Source: Burkholderiales bacterium (lineage in GTDB: Bacteria > Pseudomonadota > Gammaproteobacteria > Burkholderiales > Burkholderiaceae_C). From it: 64,000 bases of DNA. The notes under the pieces are model-generated. The model was not told where the DNA came from and did no database searches. It worked only from the letters and a program-made list of their open reading frames with translations. Positions within the stretch are counted from its first letter, which is position 1. Each line of letters begins with the position of its first letter. Below are positions 41,541 to 49,647 of the stretch, piece by piece. The position numbers and the translations under genes are program-made. The stretch lies in contig RXJW01000084.1 in the NCBI GenBank assembly GCA_003963005.1, forward strand, positions 1 to 64,000, in the 5' to 3' direction.

Positions 41541-41541
41541 C
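41502..41541 (+). terminator. tR'-like terminator
   Basis: 9-bp stem AAGCCCGCC (41502-41510) with GGCGGGCTT (41524-41532), 13-base loop, followed by GCTGCTTTCT. The U-tract is imperfect, fitting a terminator that can be overridden. Confidence 0.7.
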
Positions 41542-41551
41542 TGGGGTCTCA

Positions 41552-41863
41552 ATGGTCACCATGCTCAAGCCCACGGTGCGCAGCGCGCCCAGCAGGGTCA
41601 AGCCCGCAGAGCTGACCGTGAGCGAGACCAAGCGCACCCGGGGCCGGGCTTGGATGACAAAGCGGGCCCGCATCATGGGGCGCGACTGCGGGCTGTGCCA
41701 GCAGTGCAAGCGTGAAGGCAGGCTGCAGCTGGCCGAGCAGGTCGACCACAAGGTCGAGCTGGCGGACGGCGGCACCGACGACGACGACAACCTTGAGGCG
41801 CTGTGCGCCGACTGCCACAAGGCGAAGTCGGCACGCTCAGCCGCTGCGCGCGGGGGCAGGTGA
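41552..41863 (+). CDS. HNH endonuclease
   Basis: 103 residues from ATG at 41552 (a second ATG at 41561 is possible). HNH core: CGLCQQCKREGRLQ, AEQVDHKVELADGG (His), DNLEALCADCHKAK (Asn, His), with two CxxC zinc pairs. Phage HNH proteins next to terminase often stimulate the terminase nuclease during packaging, so it is probably part of the packaging machine. Confidence 0.9.
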   Translation: MVTMLKPTVRSAPSRVKPAELTVSETKRTRGRAWMTKRARIMGRDCGLCQQCKREGRLQLAEQVDHKVELADGGTDDDDNLEALCADCHKAKSARSAAARGGR

Positions 41864-41905
41864 GGGGGGGATAGGGGGTCGAATCTCTACCGATTCGATC
41901 GACGG

Positions 41906-41939
41906 AAACCGCACCCGAACCCACGCGCGGTTTTTTTTT
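41906..41939 (+). terminator. Hairpin with long U-tract before terminase
   Basis: AAACCGC (41906-41912) with GCGGTTT (41927-41933), 14-base loop, followed by six further T. A small GAATC/GATTC hairpin (41881-41896) precedes it. Confidence 0.7.
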
Positions 41940-41980
41940 CGGGCTGCCGAATTTCAGGAGCCCGGGTTTTCCTGTAAACG

Positions 41981-42409
41981 ATGGCACGACCAGCTTTCAA
42001 GCCAACGCCGATGCAGCGCCGCAAGGTCGCAGCCGCGGCGGCCGGCGGCATGAGCCATGACGCGATCGCTCTGGCGCTGGGAATCACTCGCCCGACGTTG
42101 GTCAAGTACTTCGACGCCGAGCTGACCACCGGAGCGGCGCAGAAGCGGATGGAGGCGCTCGACGCGCTGTTCGCTGCGGCCAAGAAGGGCAACGTGTCGG
42201 CCATCAAGACCGTGCTGCTGGTGAGTGGCGCCGTGGAACCTCCCACTGCGCCGGGCGCTGGCGCTTCAACCGAGGGAGAAAAACCGGAAGCTACGCCGGC
42301 GCCGTCGTCCCGGCTCGGCAAGAAGGAAGCCCAGCAGATCGCCGCGCGCAGCGCCCAGGACGGCACCGAGTGGGCCGACCTGCTGCCGCCGGCCGGGCGC
42401 GTTCAGTAG
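41981..42409 (+). CDS. terS: Terminase small subunit
   Basis: 142 residues. N-terminal helix-turn-helix (AAAAAGGMSHDAIALALGIT then RPTLVKYF) for recognising the packaging site, a central helical oligomerisation segment and a C-terminal tail. Six bases before the large subunit gene. Confidence 0.85.
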   Translation: MARPAFKPTPMQRRKVAAAAAGGMSHDAIALALGITRPTLVKYFDAELTTGAAQKRMEALDALFAAAKKGNVSAIKTVLLVSGAVEPPTAPGAGASTEGEKPEATPAPSSRLGKKEAQQIAARSAQDGTEWADLLPPAGRVQ

Positions 42410-42415
42410 TCGGCC

Positions 42416-44131
42416 ATGGCCTGGAATCTGAGCTGCCCCGACTGGGAGCAGCGGCTGCGCACTGGCCGCTCGCTGGTGCCGGACCTGCCGCTCGACCTGG
42501 TGGCTGGCAATCGCGCCGTGGCAGTGTTCGACCGGCTGAAGCTGGCCGACGTGCCGGGCACTCCGCGCTTGGGCCCGGTGCTGGACAGCGATCCGGAGGA
42601 GCAGCAGGGCAACGCCGCCGGCGACTGGTTCCGCGACATCGTCCGGGCGCTGGCCGGCAGCTGGGATCCGGTGCAGCGTCAGCGGTTCATCCGCGAGGTG
42701 TTCTGCCTGGTGCCGAAGAAGAACTCGAAGACCAGCTACGCGGCACTGCTGATGCTGACCTTCCTGCTGCTGAACCAGCGGCCGCGCGCGCCGTTCATCC
42801 TGTTCGCGCCGGTGCAGGACACGGCCGAGCTGGCCTTCAGCCAGGCCGCCGGCGCGATCGCACTCGATCCGGTGCTGGACAAGAAGCTGCACGTCCGGGA
42901 CCACCTCAAGACCATCGTGCACCGGGAAACGAAGGCCGAGCTGGAGATCATGACCTTCGACCCGGCGGTGGTCACCGGAAAAAAGCCGGTGGGCACGCTG
43001 CTGGACGAGGTGCACGTCATCGCGAAGAACGGGAAGGCGGCAAGCGCGCTGCGGCAGATTCGCGGCGGCATGCTTCCCTTCCCCGAGGCCTTCATGGTGC
43101 AGATCACCACGCAAAGCGAGGAGGCGCCAGTAGGCATCTTCGCCAGCGAGCTGGCCAAGGCGCGCGACGTGCGCGACGGCCTGCTGGACGCGCCCATCCT
43201 GCCGGTGCTCTACGAGTTCTCGCGCGAGATGCAGCAGCACCGGGACAAACCCTGGCGCGACCCGGCGAACTGGCACATGGTCACGCCGAACGCCGGCCGC
43301 TCCATCACGGTGGAGCGCCTGGTCGAAGAATGCGAGATCGCCGAGCGCACCAGCGATGCCGAGCTGCGCGCCTGGGCGTCGCAGCACCTGAACATCGAGA
43401 TCGGCCTGGCGCTCAGGTCGGACGGCTGGTCTGGCGCCGAGTTCTGGGAGCAGGCGCCGAAGGCAGTGCTGACCATCGAGGAGCTGATCGCGCGCTGCGA
43501 CGTCATCACGATCGGCATTGACGGCGGTGGTCTGGACGACATGCTGGGCTTCTGGGCGCTGGGCCGGGCCCGCCTCGGCGGCGACTGGCTGAGCTGGGCT
43601 CATGCCTGGATCCACCCGATCGCGCTGGAGCGGCGGAAGTCGGAGGCCAGCCGGTACCAGGACTTCGCGGCCGCCGGGGATCTGACCATCGTCGAGAAGA
43701 TCGGCGACGACGTGAACCAGGTCGCCGACATCGTGGAACAGATCCACGACGCCGGCCGGCTGCCGGAGAAGGGAATTGGCGTCGACCCGGTCGGTATCGG
43801 CGCCATCGTGGATGCCCTCGAAGAACGGGGCATCGATCAGGAGACCTACATCGTCGGCGTGCCGCAGGGCTGGAAGCTCAGCGGCGCGATCAAGACCACG
43901 GAGCGGCGCCTCGCCGAGGGCACGCTCCACCACAGCCATGCGCCGCTTCTCGCCTGGTGCGTGGGCAACTGCCGCGTGGAGCCGAGGGGCAACGCCATCA
44001 CCATCACCAAGCAGGCTGCGGGCTTCGCCAAGATCGATCCGGTCATGGCGCTGTTCAACGCGGTCACCTTGATGACGCTCGTGCCCGAGCCCGACGTCAT
44101 CCATGCCGACTACGAGCTCATGACCGTATGA
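42416..44131 (+). CDS. terL: Terminase large subunit (HK97 class)
   Basis: 571 residues. The DNA-packaging motor: ATPase with Walker A-like VPKKNSKTS (99-107) and Walker B TLLDEVH (Asp197, Glu198), then the RNase H-like headful or cos nuclease with IGIDGGGLDD (Asp369) and GVDPVG. Length is normal for the family. Overlaps the small membrane gene after it. Confidence 0.94.
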   Translation: MAWNLSCPDWEQRLRTGRSLVPDLPLDLVAGNRAVAVFDRLKLADVPGTPRLGPVLDSDPEEQQGNAAGDWFRDIVRALAGSWDPVQRQRFIREVFCLVPKKNSKTSYAALLMLTFLLLNQRPRAPFILFAPVQDTAELAFSQAAGAIALDPVLDKKLHVRDHLKTIVHRETKAELEIMTFDPAVVTGKKPVGTLLDEVHVIAKNGKAASALRQIRGGMLPFPEAFMVQITTQSEEAPVGIFASELAKARDVRDGLLDAPILPVLYEFSREMQQHRDKPWRDPANWHMVTPNAGRSITVERLVEECEIAERTSDAELRAWASQHLNIEIGLALRSDGWSGAEFWEQAPKAVLTIEELIARCDVITIGIDGGGLDDMLGFWALGRARLGGDWLSWAHAWIHPIALERRKSEASRYQDFAAAGDLTIVEKIGDDVNQVADIVEQIHDAGRLPEKGIGVDPVGIGAIVDALEERGIDQETYIVGVPQGWKLSGAIKTTERRLAEGTLHHSHAPLLAWCVGNCRVEPRGNAITITKQAAGFAKIDPVMALFNAVTLMTLVPEPDVIHADYELMTV

Positions 44132-44286
44132 ACGCCCGCATCTACGACCTCAGCATGCTGATCGGCCTGGGCCTGCTTGTGGCCGGTGTGCACCTGCTGG
44201 CCGGCCTGCCATGGGCGCTCATTGCGGCTGGTGGCGGCGTCATCGGCATCACCGCCTTCGGCGCATACCTCGGAGGCCGTCGCTGA
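44128..44286 (+). CDS. Small two-helix membrane protein between terminase and portal
   Basis: 52 residues with two hydrophobic helices (MLIGLGLLVAGVHLLAGLPW; LIAAGGGVIGITAFGAYLGG). Overlaps both neighbours (ATGA, TGATG), so it is made in step with them. A membrane protein here is not explained by head assembly; unknown role. Confidence 0.65.
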   Translation: MNARIYDLSMLIGLGLLVAGVHLLAGLPWALIAAGGGVIGITAFGAYLGGRR

Positions 44287-45758
44287 TGTTCCTCAGTGCC
44301 TTCCGCGCCAGCAGCGGCGATCGCTCCCCGTGGGGTGACTTCTGGTTCAACTCCATCGGCAGCCTCACCAGCAGTGGCGCGCGCATTGACGCGAACACCG
44401 CGCTGGCGCACTCGGCCGTGTTCGCCTGCGCTCGCGTGCTGTCGGAGAGCTTCGCGGTGCTGCCGTTCCGCCTGTACCGCCCTCGCGCATCTGGCGGCCG
44501 CGAGCGCGTCACCGACCACTGGCTGCACCGCTTGCTGTGCCGGGCGCCGAACCGCTGGCAGACGCCCTTCGAGTGGCGCGAGATGATGCAGGGCCATCTG
44601 GCGCTGCGCGGCAACGCGTTCAACCGCATCATCGAGGACGGCGCCGGCGGCATCGCCGAGCTGCTGCCGCTGCACCCGGACCGCATTACCGTGGAGCAGG
44701 TCGACGAGTACGGCTTCCGGTACCGGTACAAACGCCGCGACGGCTCGCAAGAGCTGCTGCGGCCCGATCAGGTCTGGCAGCTGCGCGGCCTGGGCGGCGA
44801 TGGTTTCGTCGGCTACAACCCGATCGAGATCGCCCGCGAGAGCATCGGCGAGGCCATGCAGTACCAGACCTACGCGGCCCGGTTCTTCGCGAACAACGCG
44901 ACCCCGCCCTTCTGGATCGAAGTGCCGGGCAAGTTCGCCGACAAGGCAGCACGCCAGAGCTTCAGGGAACAGATCCAGGAAGCGCACACGGGCGCGAACC
45001 GTGGCAAGGTCATGGCGCTCGACCAGGGCATGAAGCTGCACGACATCGGCATCAATCAGAAGGACATGCAGTTCCTGGAGCTGCGCGGCTTCAAGGTGCC
45101 GGAGATCGCGCGGATTTTCCGGGTGCCTCTCCACATGATCGGTGACCTGTCGAAGGCCACCTTTTCCAACATCGAGCAGCAGTCGATCGAGTTCTGGACC
45201 GGCACCATGCACCCCTGGTGCGAGCGCTGGGAAAGCAGCATCGAGAGCGCGCTGCTGGGGCCCGAGACCGATCTCGAAGTCGAGTTCGACATGCGCAGCC
45301 AGCTCCGCGGCGACAGCGCCTCGCGCGCCAAGTACATCCAGGGCCTGGTGCAGGCCTCAGTGCTGGTGCCGAATGAAGGCCGCGAGATGGAAGGCCTGGA
45401 CCCCATCGAGGGCGGCGACGAGCGGCTGATCCCCGTGAACATGCGGCTGGAGAGTGATCCGGTGCCTCAAGGCGGCGCCGGCCAAATGCCCACCGCCGCC
45501 GGCGCGGACGACGACGAGGAAGAGCAGGCCGCCGACAAGGCGCAGGCTGGGCGCCTCGCCAAGGTGCTGGCCGACAACGCCGACCGCATGGCCCGCCGAA
45601 TGGCGGCTGGCGACCCGCCCAGCGCCGTGGTGCTTTCCGCCGCGCTGGCCATCGAAGAAGACCACGCCCGCCAGATCCTGGGAGCCGACTGGATCAGCCA
45701 GCCGCGCCATGTCCTGGCCACTCACCTACTGGGCGAAGCCCTGAAAGGCCAACCGTGA
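44286..45758 (+). CDS. Portal protein (HK97 family)
   Basis: 490 residues from ATG at 44286. Family signatures: NTALAHSAVFACARVLSESF, LPFRLYR, GNAFNRIIEDG, LPLHPDRI, VPLHMIGDL and SNIEQQSIEFWTGTMHPW. Forms the dodecameric channel at one capsid vertex. The C-terminal acidic tail (DDDEEEQ) is typical. Confidence 0.95.
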   Translation: MFLSAFRASSGDRSPWGDFWFNSIGSLTSSGARIDANTALAHSAVFACARVLSESFAVLPFRLYRPRASGGRERVTDHWLHRLLCRAPNRWQTPFEWREMMQGHLALRGNAFNRIIEDGAGGIAELLPLHPDRITVEQVDEYGFRYRYKRRDGSQELLRPDQVWQLRGLGGDGFVGYNPIEIARESIGEAMQYQTYAARFFANNATPPFWIEVPGKFADKAARQSFREQIQEAHTGANRGKVMALDQGMKLHDIGINQKDMQFLELRGFKVPEIARIFRVPLHMIGDLSKATFSNIEQQSIEFWTGTMHPWCERWESSIESALLGPETDLEVEFDMRSQLRGDSASRAKYIQGLVQASVLVPNEGREMEGLDPIEGGDERLIPVNMRLESDPVPQGGAGQMPTAAGADDDEEEQAADKAQAGRLAKVLADNADRMARRMAAGDPPSAVVLSAALAIEEDHARQILGADWISQPRHVLATHLLGEALKGQP

Positions 45759-46672
45759 ACAGCCATTTCCTCGCCTGGGCGCTCAGCACGCCCTGGGCTC
45801 TCCAGCCTGATCGCATGGCCGCCTACGCGGCGGTGCTGGCCCGGCGCTACGCCGGCGGCGCCAAGGCGGGCGGCATGGATGAAGACGACCACGGTGCTCC
45901 GTTGAAGCCTGAGGCAGCCGTCCAGCGCGCCGGCGCCGGCCGCCGCGGCGCCATCGCGGTGGTGCCCGTCTACGGCGCCATCGTCCAGCGCGCCAGCCAG
46001 ATCAACATCTGCGACGGTGGCACCAGCACCCAGGCCGTGAGCCGCGCCCTGCGCGAGGCCAACGCCGACGACACCGTCGACAGCATCCTGCTCGACATCG
46101 ACAGCCCCGGCGGCAGCGTCTACGGCGTGGCCGAGCTCGCCGCGGAGATCCGCGCCAGCACCAAGCCCGTCACCGCCATCGCCAACAGCCTGGCCGCCAG
46201 CGCCGGCTACTGGCTCGGCAGCGCGGCCAGCGAGTTCTTCGTCACCCCCGGCGGCGAGGTCGGCAGCATCGGCGTCTGGATGGCCCATGAGGACTGGAGC
46301 AAGGCACTGGACGAGATGGGCATCAAGACCACCCTGATCAGCGCCGGCCAGTACAAGACCGAGGGCAACCCCTACGAGCCGCTGGGCGACGACGCGCGCG
46401 CCTTCCTGCAGTCGCGCACCGACGACTACTACAGCGCCTTCACGCGCGACGTGGCCAAGGGCCGCAAGGTCAGCGTGGAGCAGGTGCGCAACGGCATGGG
46501 CCAGGGCCGCGTGCTGGGTGCCGCCCAGGCCAAGACCGAGGGCATGGTCGACGGCGTGATGACCTTCGACGAAGTCGTGCGGCACATGAGCCGCAACGCC
46601 GCGCCGGCCGGCCGCAAGGCCGAATCGCAACGCACCGCCCAGCAGCTCGCGCTGCTGTCCCTTCAGGGCTAG
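45755..46672 (+). CDS. S49-family head maturation protease
   Basis: 305 residues from GTG at 45755. SppA/ClpP-like serine protease: LDIDSPGGSV, SLAASAGYWLGSAA with the nucleophile Ser, and SAGQYKTEGNPYEP with the catalytic Lys. It trims scaffold or capsid proteins during head maturation. Its start overlaps the portal stop. Confidence 0.92.
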   Translation: MNSHFLAWALSTPWALQPDRMAAYAAVLARRYAGGAKAGGMDEDDHGAPLKPEAAVQRAGAGRRGAIAVVPVYGAIVQRASQINICDGGTSTQAVSRALREANADDTVDSILLDIDSPGGSVYGVAELAAEIRASTKPVTAIANSLAASAGYWLGSAASEFFVTPGGEVGSIGVWMAHEDWSKALDEMGIKTTLISAGQYKTEGNPYEPLGDDARAFLQSRTDDYYSAFTRDVAKGRKVSVEQVRNGMGQGRVLGAAQAKTEGMVDGVMTFDEVVRHMSRNAAPAGRKAESQRTAQQLALLSLQG

Positions 46673-46744
46673 CACGGCCCGTCCGCCAGCGGGTCCGTCG
46701 ATCCGCCAGCGCCGGCCCCGTCGGGCCGATGTGCAACCCCACCC

Positions 46745-46767
46745 GGGCCGCCTTGAGCGGCCCTTTT
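46745..46767 (+). terminator. Hairpin-U-tract before the capsid gene
   Basis: GGGCCGC (46745-46751), loop CTTGA, GCGGCCC (46757-46763), TTTT. The capsid ribosome site follows 13 bases later. Confidence 0.7.
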
Positions 46768-46790
46768 CGCTTTCAGACAGGAGAAACACC

Positions 46791-48095
46791 ATGTCCGCTC
46801 ACGTCCGCGCTCTCAAGGCCAAGAAGGCCGAGCACATCAAGGCCGCGCAGGCCATCAACGACATCGTCGACCGCGATCTGTCCGCCGAGGAACAGGCCGC
46901 CTTGGCCGGCCACATGGCCAGCATCAAGTCGCTCAACACCCAGATCGAAACCGCCGAAGCCCTGGCCGCCGAAGCAGCCGGGATCGGCGCGGGCGGCGTC
47001 GAGATCAAGCCGGGCGCCCGCATCGAGGTGCACGAGAACCTGGCAGACGACCCCGCGCGCGGCTTCAAGTCGTTCGGCGAGTTCGCGCGCCAGGTCGCCA
47101 AGGCAGGCATCGAGGGCGGTGCCACCACGGACCGGCGCCTGACGATCGGCGCCGCTGCGCCTGGCACCACGGCGAACGAAGGCGTCGGCGCCGACGGCGG
47201 CTTTCTCATCCCGCCGCAGTTCTCCAGCGAGATCTTCAAGCTCAGCTTGGGCGAGGACAGCCTGATTCCGCTCACCCAGAACACCGAGGTCAGCTCGAAC
47301 AGCATGGTCTTCCCGAAGACCGAACAGACCCCGTGGGGCACGAACGGCGTCCGAGCCTACTGGCAGGTGGAAGCCCAGGCCGCCACCGCCACCAAGCCCG
47401 CGCTCGGCACCCAGACTCTGCGGCTGCACAAGCTGATGGCTCTGGTGCCCCTGACGGACGAGCTGCTGGCCGACACCAACGCTCTGGACAGCTTCATCCC
47501 GAGCCTGGTGGGCGACAGCATCCGCTGGAAGACCAACGAAGCCATCCTGTTCGGCAACGGCAACGGCCAGCCGCTGGGTGTCTTCAACTCCGGCGCCGTC
47601 ATCACCCAGGCCAAAGAAACCGGCCAGGCCACGCTCACGCTGGACCGCATGAACATCGCCAAGATGCTCGCGCGCATGCCCAACGTGTCCAGCATCGCCA
47701 ATCAGGTCTGGATCATGAACAACGACGCGATGCCGTACCTGTGGACGCTGAACAGCAACAACCAACTGCTGTACCTGCCGTACGGTGCCGGCAACGGTGC
47801 GTTCCAGAAGTCGCCGAACGGCACGCTGCTGGGCCGCCAGATCATCACCAGCCAGCACGCGCCGAGCTTCACGTCGCTGAACGACATCACGCTGGTCGAC
47901 CTGTCGTTCTACCGCACGATCACGAAGGCGGGCGGCGTCCAGATGGACACCAGCATGCACCTGTACTTCGACGCGGACGCCACGGCCTTCCGCGCCACGT
48001 TCCGGGTCGACGGCTCGCCCAAGATCGCGGCGCCCATCTCGCCTGCCAAGGGCGCCAACCAGCTCAGCCCGTTCGTCGGCCTGCAGGCGCGATAA
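46791..48095 (+). CDS. Major capsid protein (HK97 fold)
   Basis: 434 residues from ATG at 46791 with AGGAGA. N-terminal coiled delta domain (KAKKAEHIKAAQAINDIVDR ... SAEEQAALAGHMASIKSLNT), cleaved or acting as scaffold, then the HK97 core: GADGGFLIPPQFSSEIFKL, LTDELLADTNAL, NEAILFGNGNGQPLGVFN, GTLLGRQIITS. Confidence 0.95.
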   Translation: MSAHVRALKAKKAEHIKAAQAINDIVDRDLSAEEQAALAGHMASIKSLNTQIETAEALAAEAAGIGAGGVEIKPGARIEVHENLADDPARGFKSFGEFARQVAKAGIEGGATTDRRLTIGAAAPGTTANEGVGADGGFLIPPQFSSEIFKLSLGEDSLIPLTQNTEVSSNSMVFPKTEQTPWGTNGVRAYWQVEAQAATATKPALGTQTLRLHKLMALVPLTDELLADTNALDSFIPSLVGDSIRWKTNEAILFGNGNGQPLGVFNSGAVITQAKETGQATLTLDRMNIAKMLARMPNVSSIANQVWIMNNDAMPYLWTLNSNNQLLYLPYGAGNGAFQKSPNGTLLGRQIITSQHAPSFTSLNDITLVDLSFYRTITKAGGVQMDTSMHLYFDADATAFRATFRVDGSPKIAAPISPAKGANQLSPFVGLQAR

Positions 48096-48160
48096 GCCGG
48101 AACAGCGACAACGTCCTGTAGCGGGACGTTTCCCCTTCTCACTCATCAAAAGGATTCATC

Positions 48161-48601
48161 ATGTACGCCAATCAGCGCGTTTCCGAGGGTCTGGCCCTCA
48201 TCGGCACCATCGATCCGGTCAGCCAGGCCGCTGGCACCGTCACCACCTCCTGGCTGGACCAGAGTCAGTACCTGGTGCTGATGGCCCTCGTGGCCATCGG
48301 CGCGTTCGGTGCGTCTGCCACCGTCGACGCCAAGCTGCAGCAGGCCACCGACAGCGCCGGCACCGGCGCGAAGGACGTCACCGGCAAGGCTGTGACGCAG
48401 CTCGTCGCCGGCGGCGGCAACAACCGGCAGGTGCTGATCAACATGAAGGAGGCCGATCTCGACACCGAGGGCGGCTTCCGCTACGTGCGACTGTCCATCA
48501 CGGTGGGCACCGCCGCCACGCTGGTGTTCGGGGCTGTGTTCGGCGGCATCCCGCGCTTCATGCCGGTCACGCATCAGGCGGGTGTCGCTCAGGTCGTCTG
48601 A
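48161..48601 (+). CDS. Head protein, probable capsid decoration
   Basis: 146 residues (AAGTVTTSWLDQSQYLVLMA; GGFRYVRLSITVGTAATLVF; GAVFGGIPRF). Located directly after the capsid gene with its own ribosome site (AAAGGA), a position typical of decoration proteins. Family not certain. Confidence 0.65.
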   Translation: MYANQRVSEGLALIGTIDPVSQAAGTVTTSWLDQSQYLVLMALVAIGAFGASATVDAKLQQATDSAGTGAKDVTGKAVTQLVAGGGNNRQVLINMKEADLDTEGGFRYVRLSITVGTAATLVFGAVFGGIPRFMPVTHQAGVAQVV

Positions 48602-48622
48602 TCCTCCCCAGCGTTGCCAATC

Positions 48623-48654
48623 GGGGCGCTCCTGACGGGGCGCCCCTCTTTTTT
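48623..48654 (+). terminator. Hairpin-U-tract after the head protein
   Basis: GGGGCGC (48623-48629) with GCGCCCC (48640-48646), then TCTTTTTT. The connector gene starts 12 bases later. Confidence 0.8.
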
Positions 48655-48665
48655 GACCGCACGCC

Positions 48666-49298
48666 ATGCCACTCGTCCAGATTGCAGCCCCAGCCGTCGA
48701 GCCCATCTCGAACGCCGAGGCCAAGAACTACTTGCGCCTGGACGCTGACCTGACCCAGGACGACGCGCTGATCGACATGCTGATCGGCGCTGCTCGTCTC
48801 TACGCCGAGGCCTACTGCGGCCGCAGCTTCATTACGCAGCAGTGGCGACTGACGCTCGACACGTTCCCCAGCCCGCAAACCCTCGGCGTGCCCTGGGGCA
48901 AGCCCTGGAGCATTCCGCCGCAAGCGATCCAGCTGGAGCGCGGGCCTGTCGTGTCCGTGGACTCCGTCAAGTACCTCGACATGAGCGGCACCTTGCAGAC
49001 CGTGGCTGCCAGCCAGTACACGGCGGACCTGAGTAGCCCGCAGCCGCGCATCACACCGGTCTTCGGCTCCATCTGGCCAGTCGTGTTGCCGCAGATCGCC
49101 GCGGTGCAGGTCAACTACACGGCCGGCTACGGTGGCGCCGCTGCCAACGTGCCCGCGGGCATCCGGCAGTGGCTGCTGCTGCGCGTGTCGACGCTCTACC
49201 GCAACCGCGAAGAGGTGGCGATCCTCGGTCGCGGCAAGGTAGACCCGTTGCCCTTCGTGGACTGCCTGCTGGACCCGTATCGGGTCATCGAGGGCTGA
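48666..49298 (+). CDS. Head-tail connector (phiE125 gp8/HK97 gp6-like)
   Basis: 210 residues. EPISNAEAKNYLRLDADLTQDDALIDMLI is the N-terminal signature split across its helices, and VNYTAGYG plus IRQWLLLRVSTLYRNRE lie near the C-terminus. Binds under the portal as the first connector ring. Confidence 0.88.
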   Translation: MPLVQIAAPAVEPISNAEAKNYLRLDADLTQDDALIDMLIGAARLYAEAYCGRSFITQQWRLTLDTFPSPQTLGVPWGKPWSIPPQAIQLERGPVVSVDSVKYLDMSGTLQTVAASQYTADLSSPQPRITPVFGSIWPVVLPQIAAVQVNYTAGYGGAAANVPAGIRQWLLLRVSTLYRNREEVAILGRGKVDPLPFVDCLLDPYRVIEG

Positions 49299-49300
49299 TC

Positions 49301-49642
49301 GTGGGCGGGAACGCAGTGCGGGCCGGCGACTTCAACCGCCGCGTCACGATCCAGCAGCGCAGCAGCACGCCGGACGGCTTCGGCCAGGCCTCGCAGACCT
49401 GGTCTGACCTGCTGTCGTGCTGGGCGCGCATCGAGCCCTTGAGCGGCCGCGAGCTAGTGCTGGCCCAGGCCCAAAACGCCGAGGTGACGCACCTCGTCGA
49501 GATCCTCTACAGGCCCACGGTGAACGCTGCCATGCGCGTGGTCTACCAGGGCCGCATCTTCAACGTCTTGTCGGTCATCGACCCCGACATGGCCCACGTC
49601 TCGCTCGAGCTGCTGTGCAGCGAGGGCCTCAACAAAGGCTGA
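49301..49642 (+). CDS. Head closure / head-tail adaptor protein
   Basis: 113 residues from GTG at 49301 with GAGG upstream (GTG at 49316, MRAGDFNRR, is possible). VRAGDFNRRVTIQQRSST, SDLLSCWARIEPLSGREL and a beta-rich remainder match the SPP1 gp16/HK97 adaptor family that plugs the connector. Confidence 0.85.
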   Translation: MGGNAVRAGDFNRRVTIQQRSSTPDGFGQASQTWSDLLSCWARIEPLSGRELVLAQAQNAEVTHLVEILYRPTVNAAMRVVYQGRIFNVLSVIDPDMAHVSLELLCSEGLNKG

Positions 49643-49647
49643 CCATC

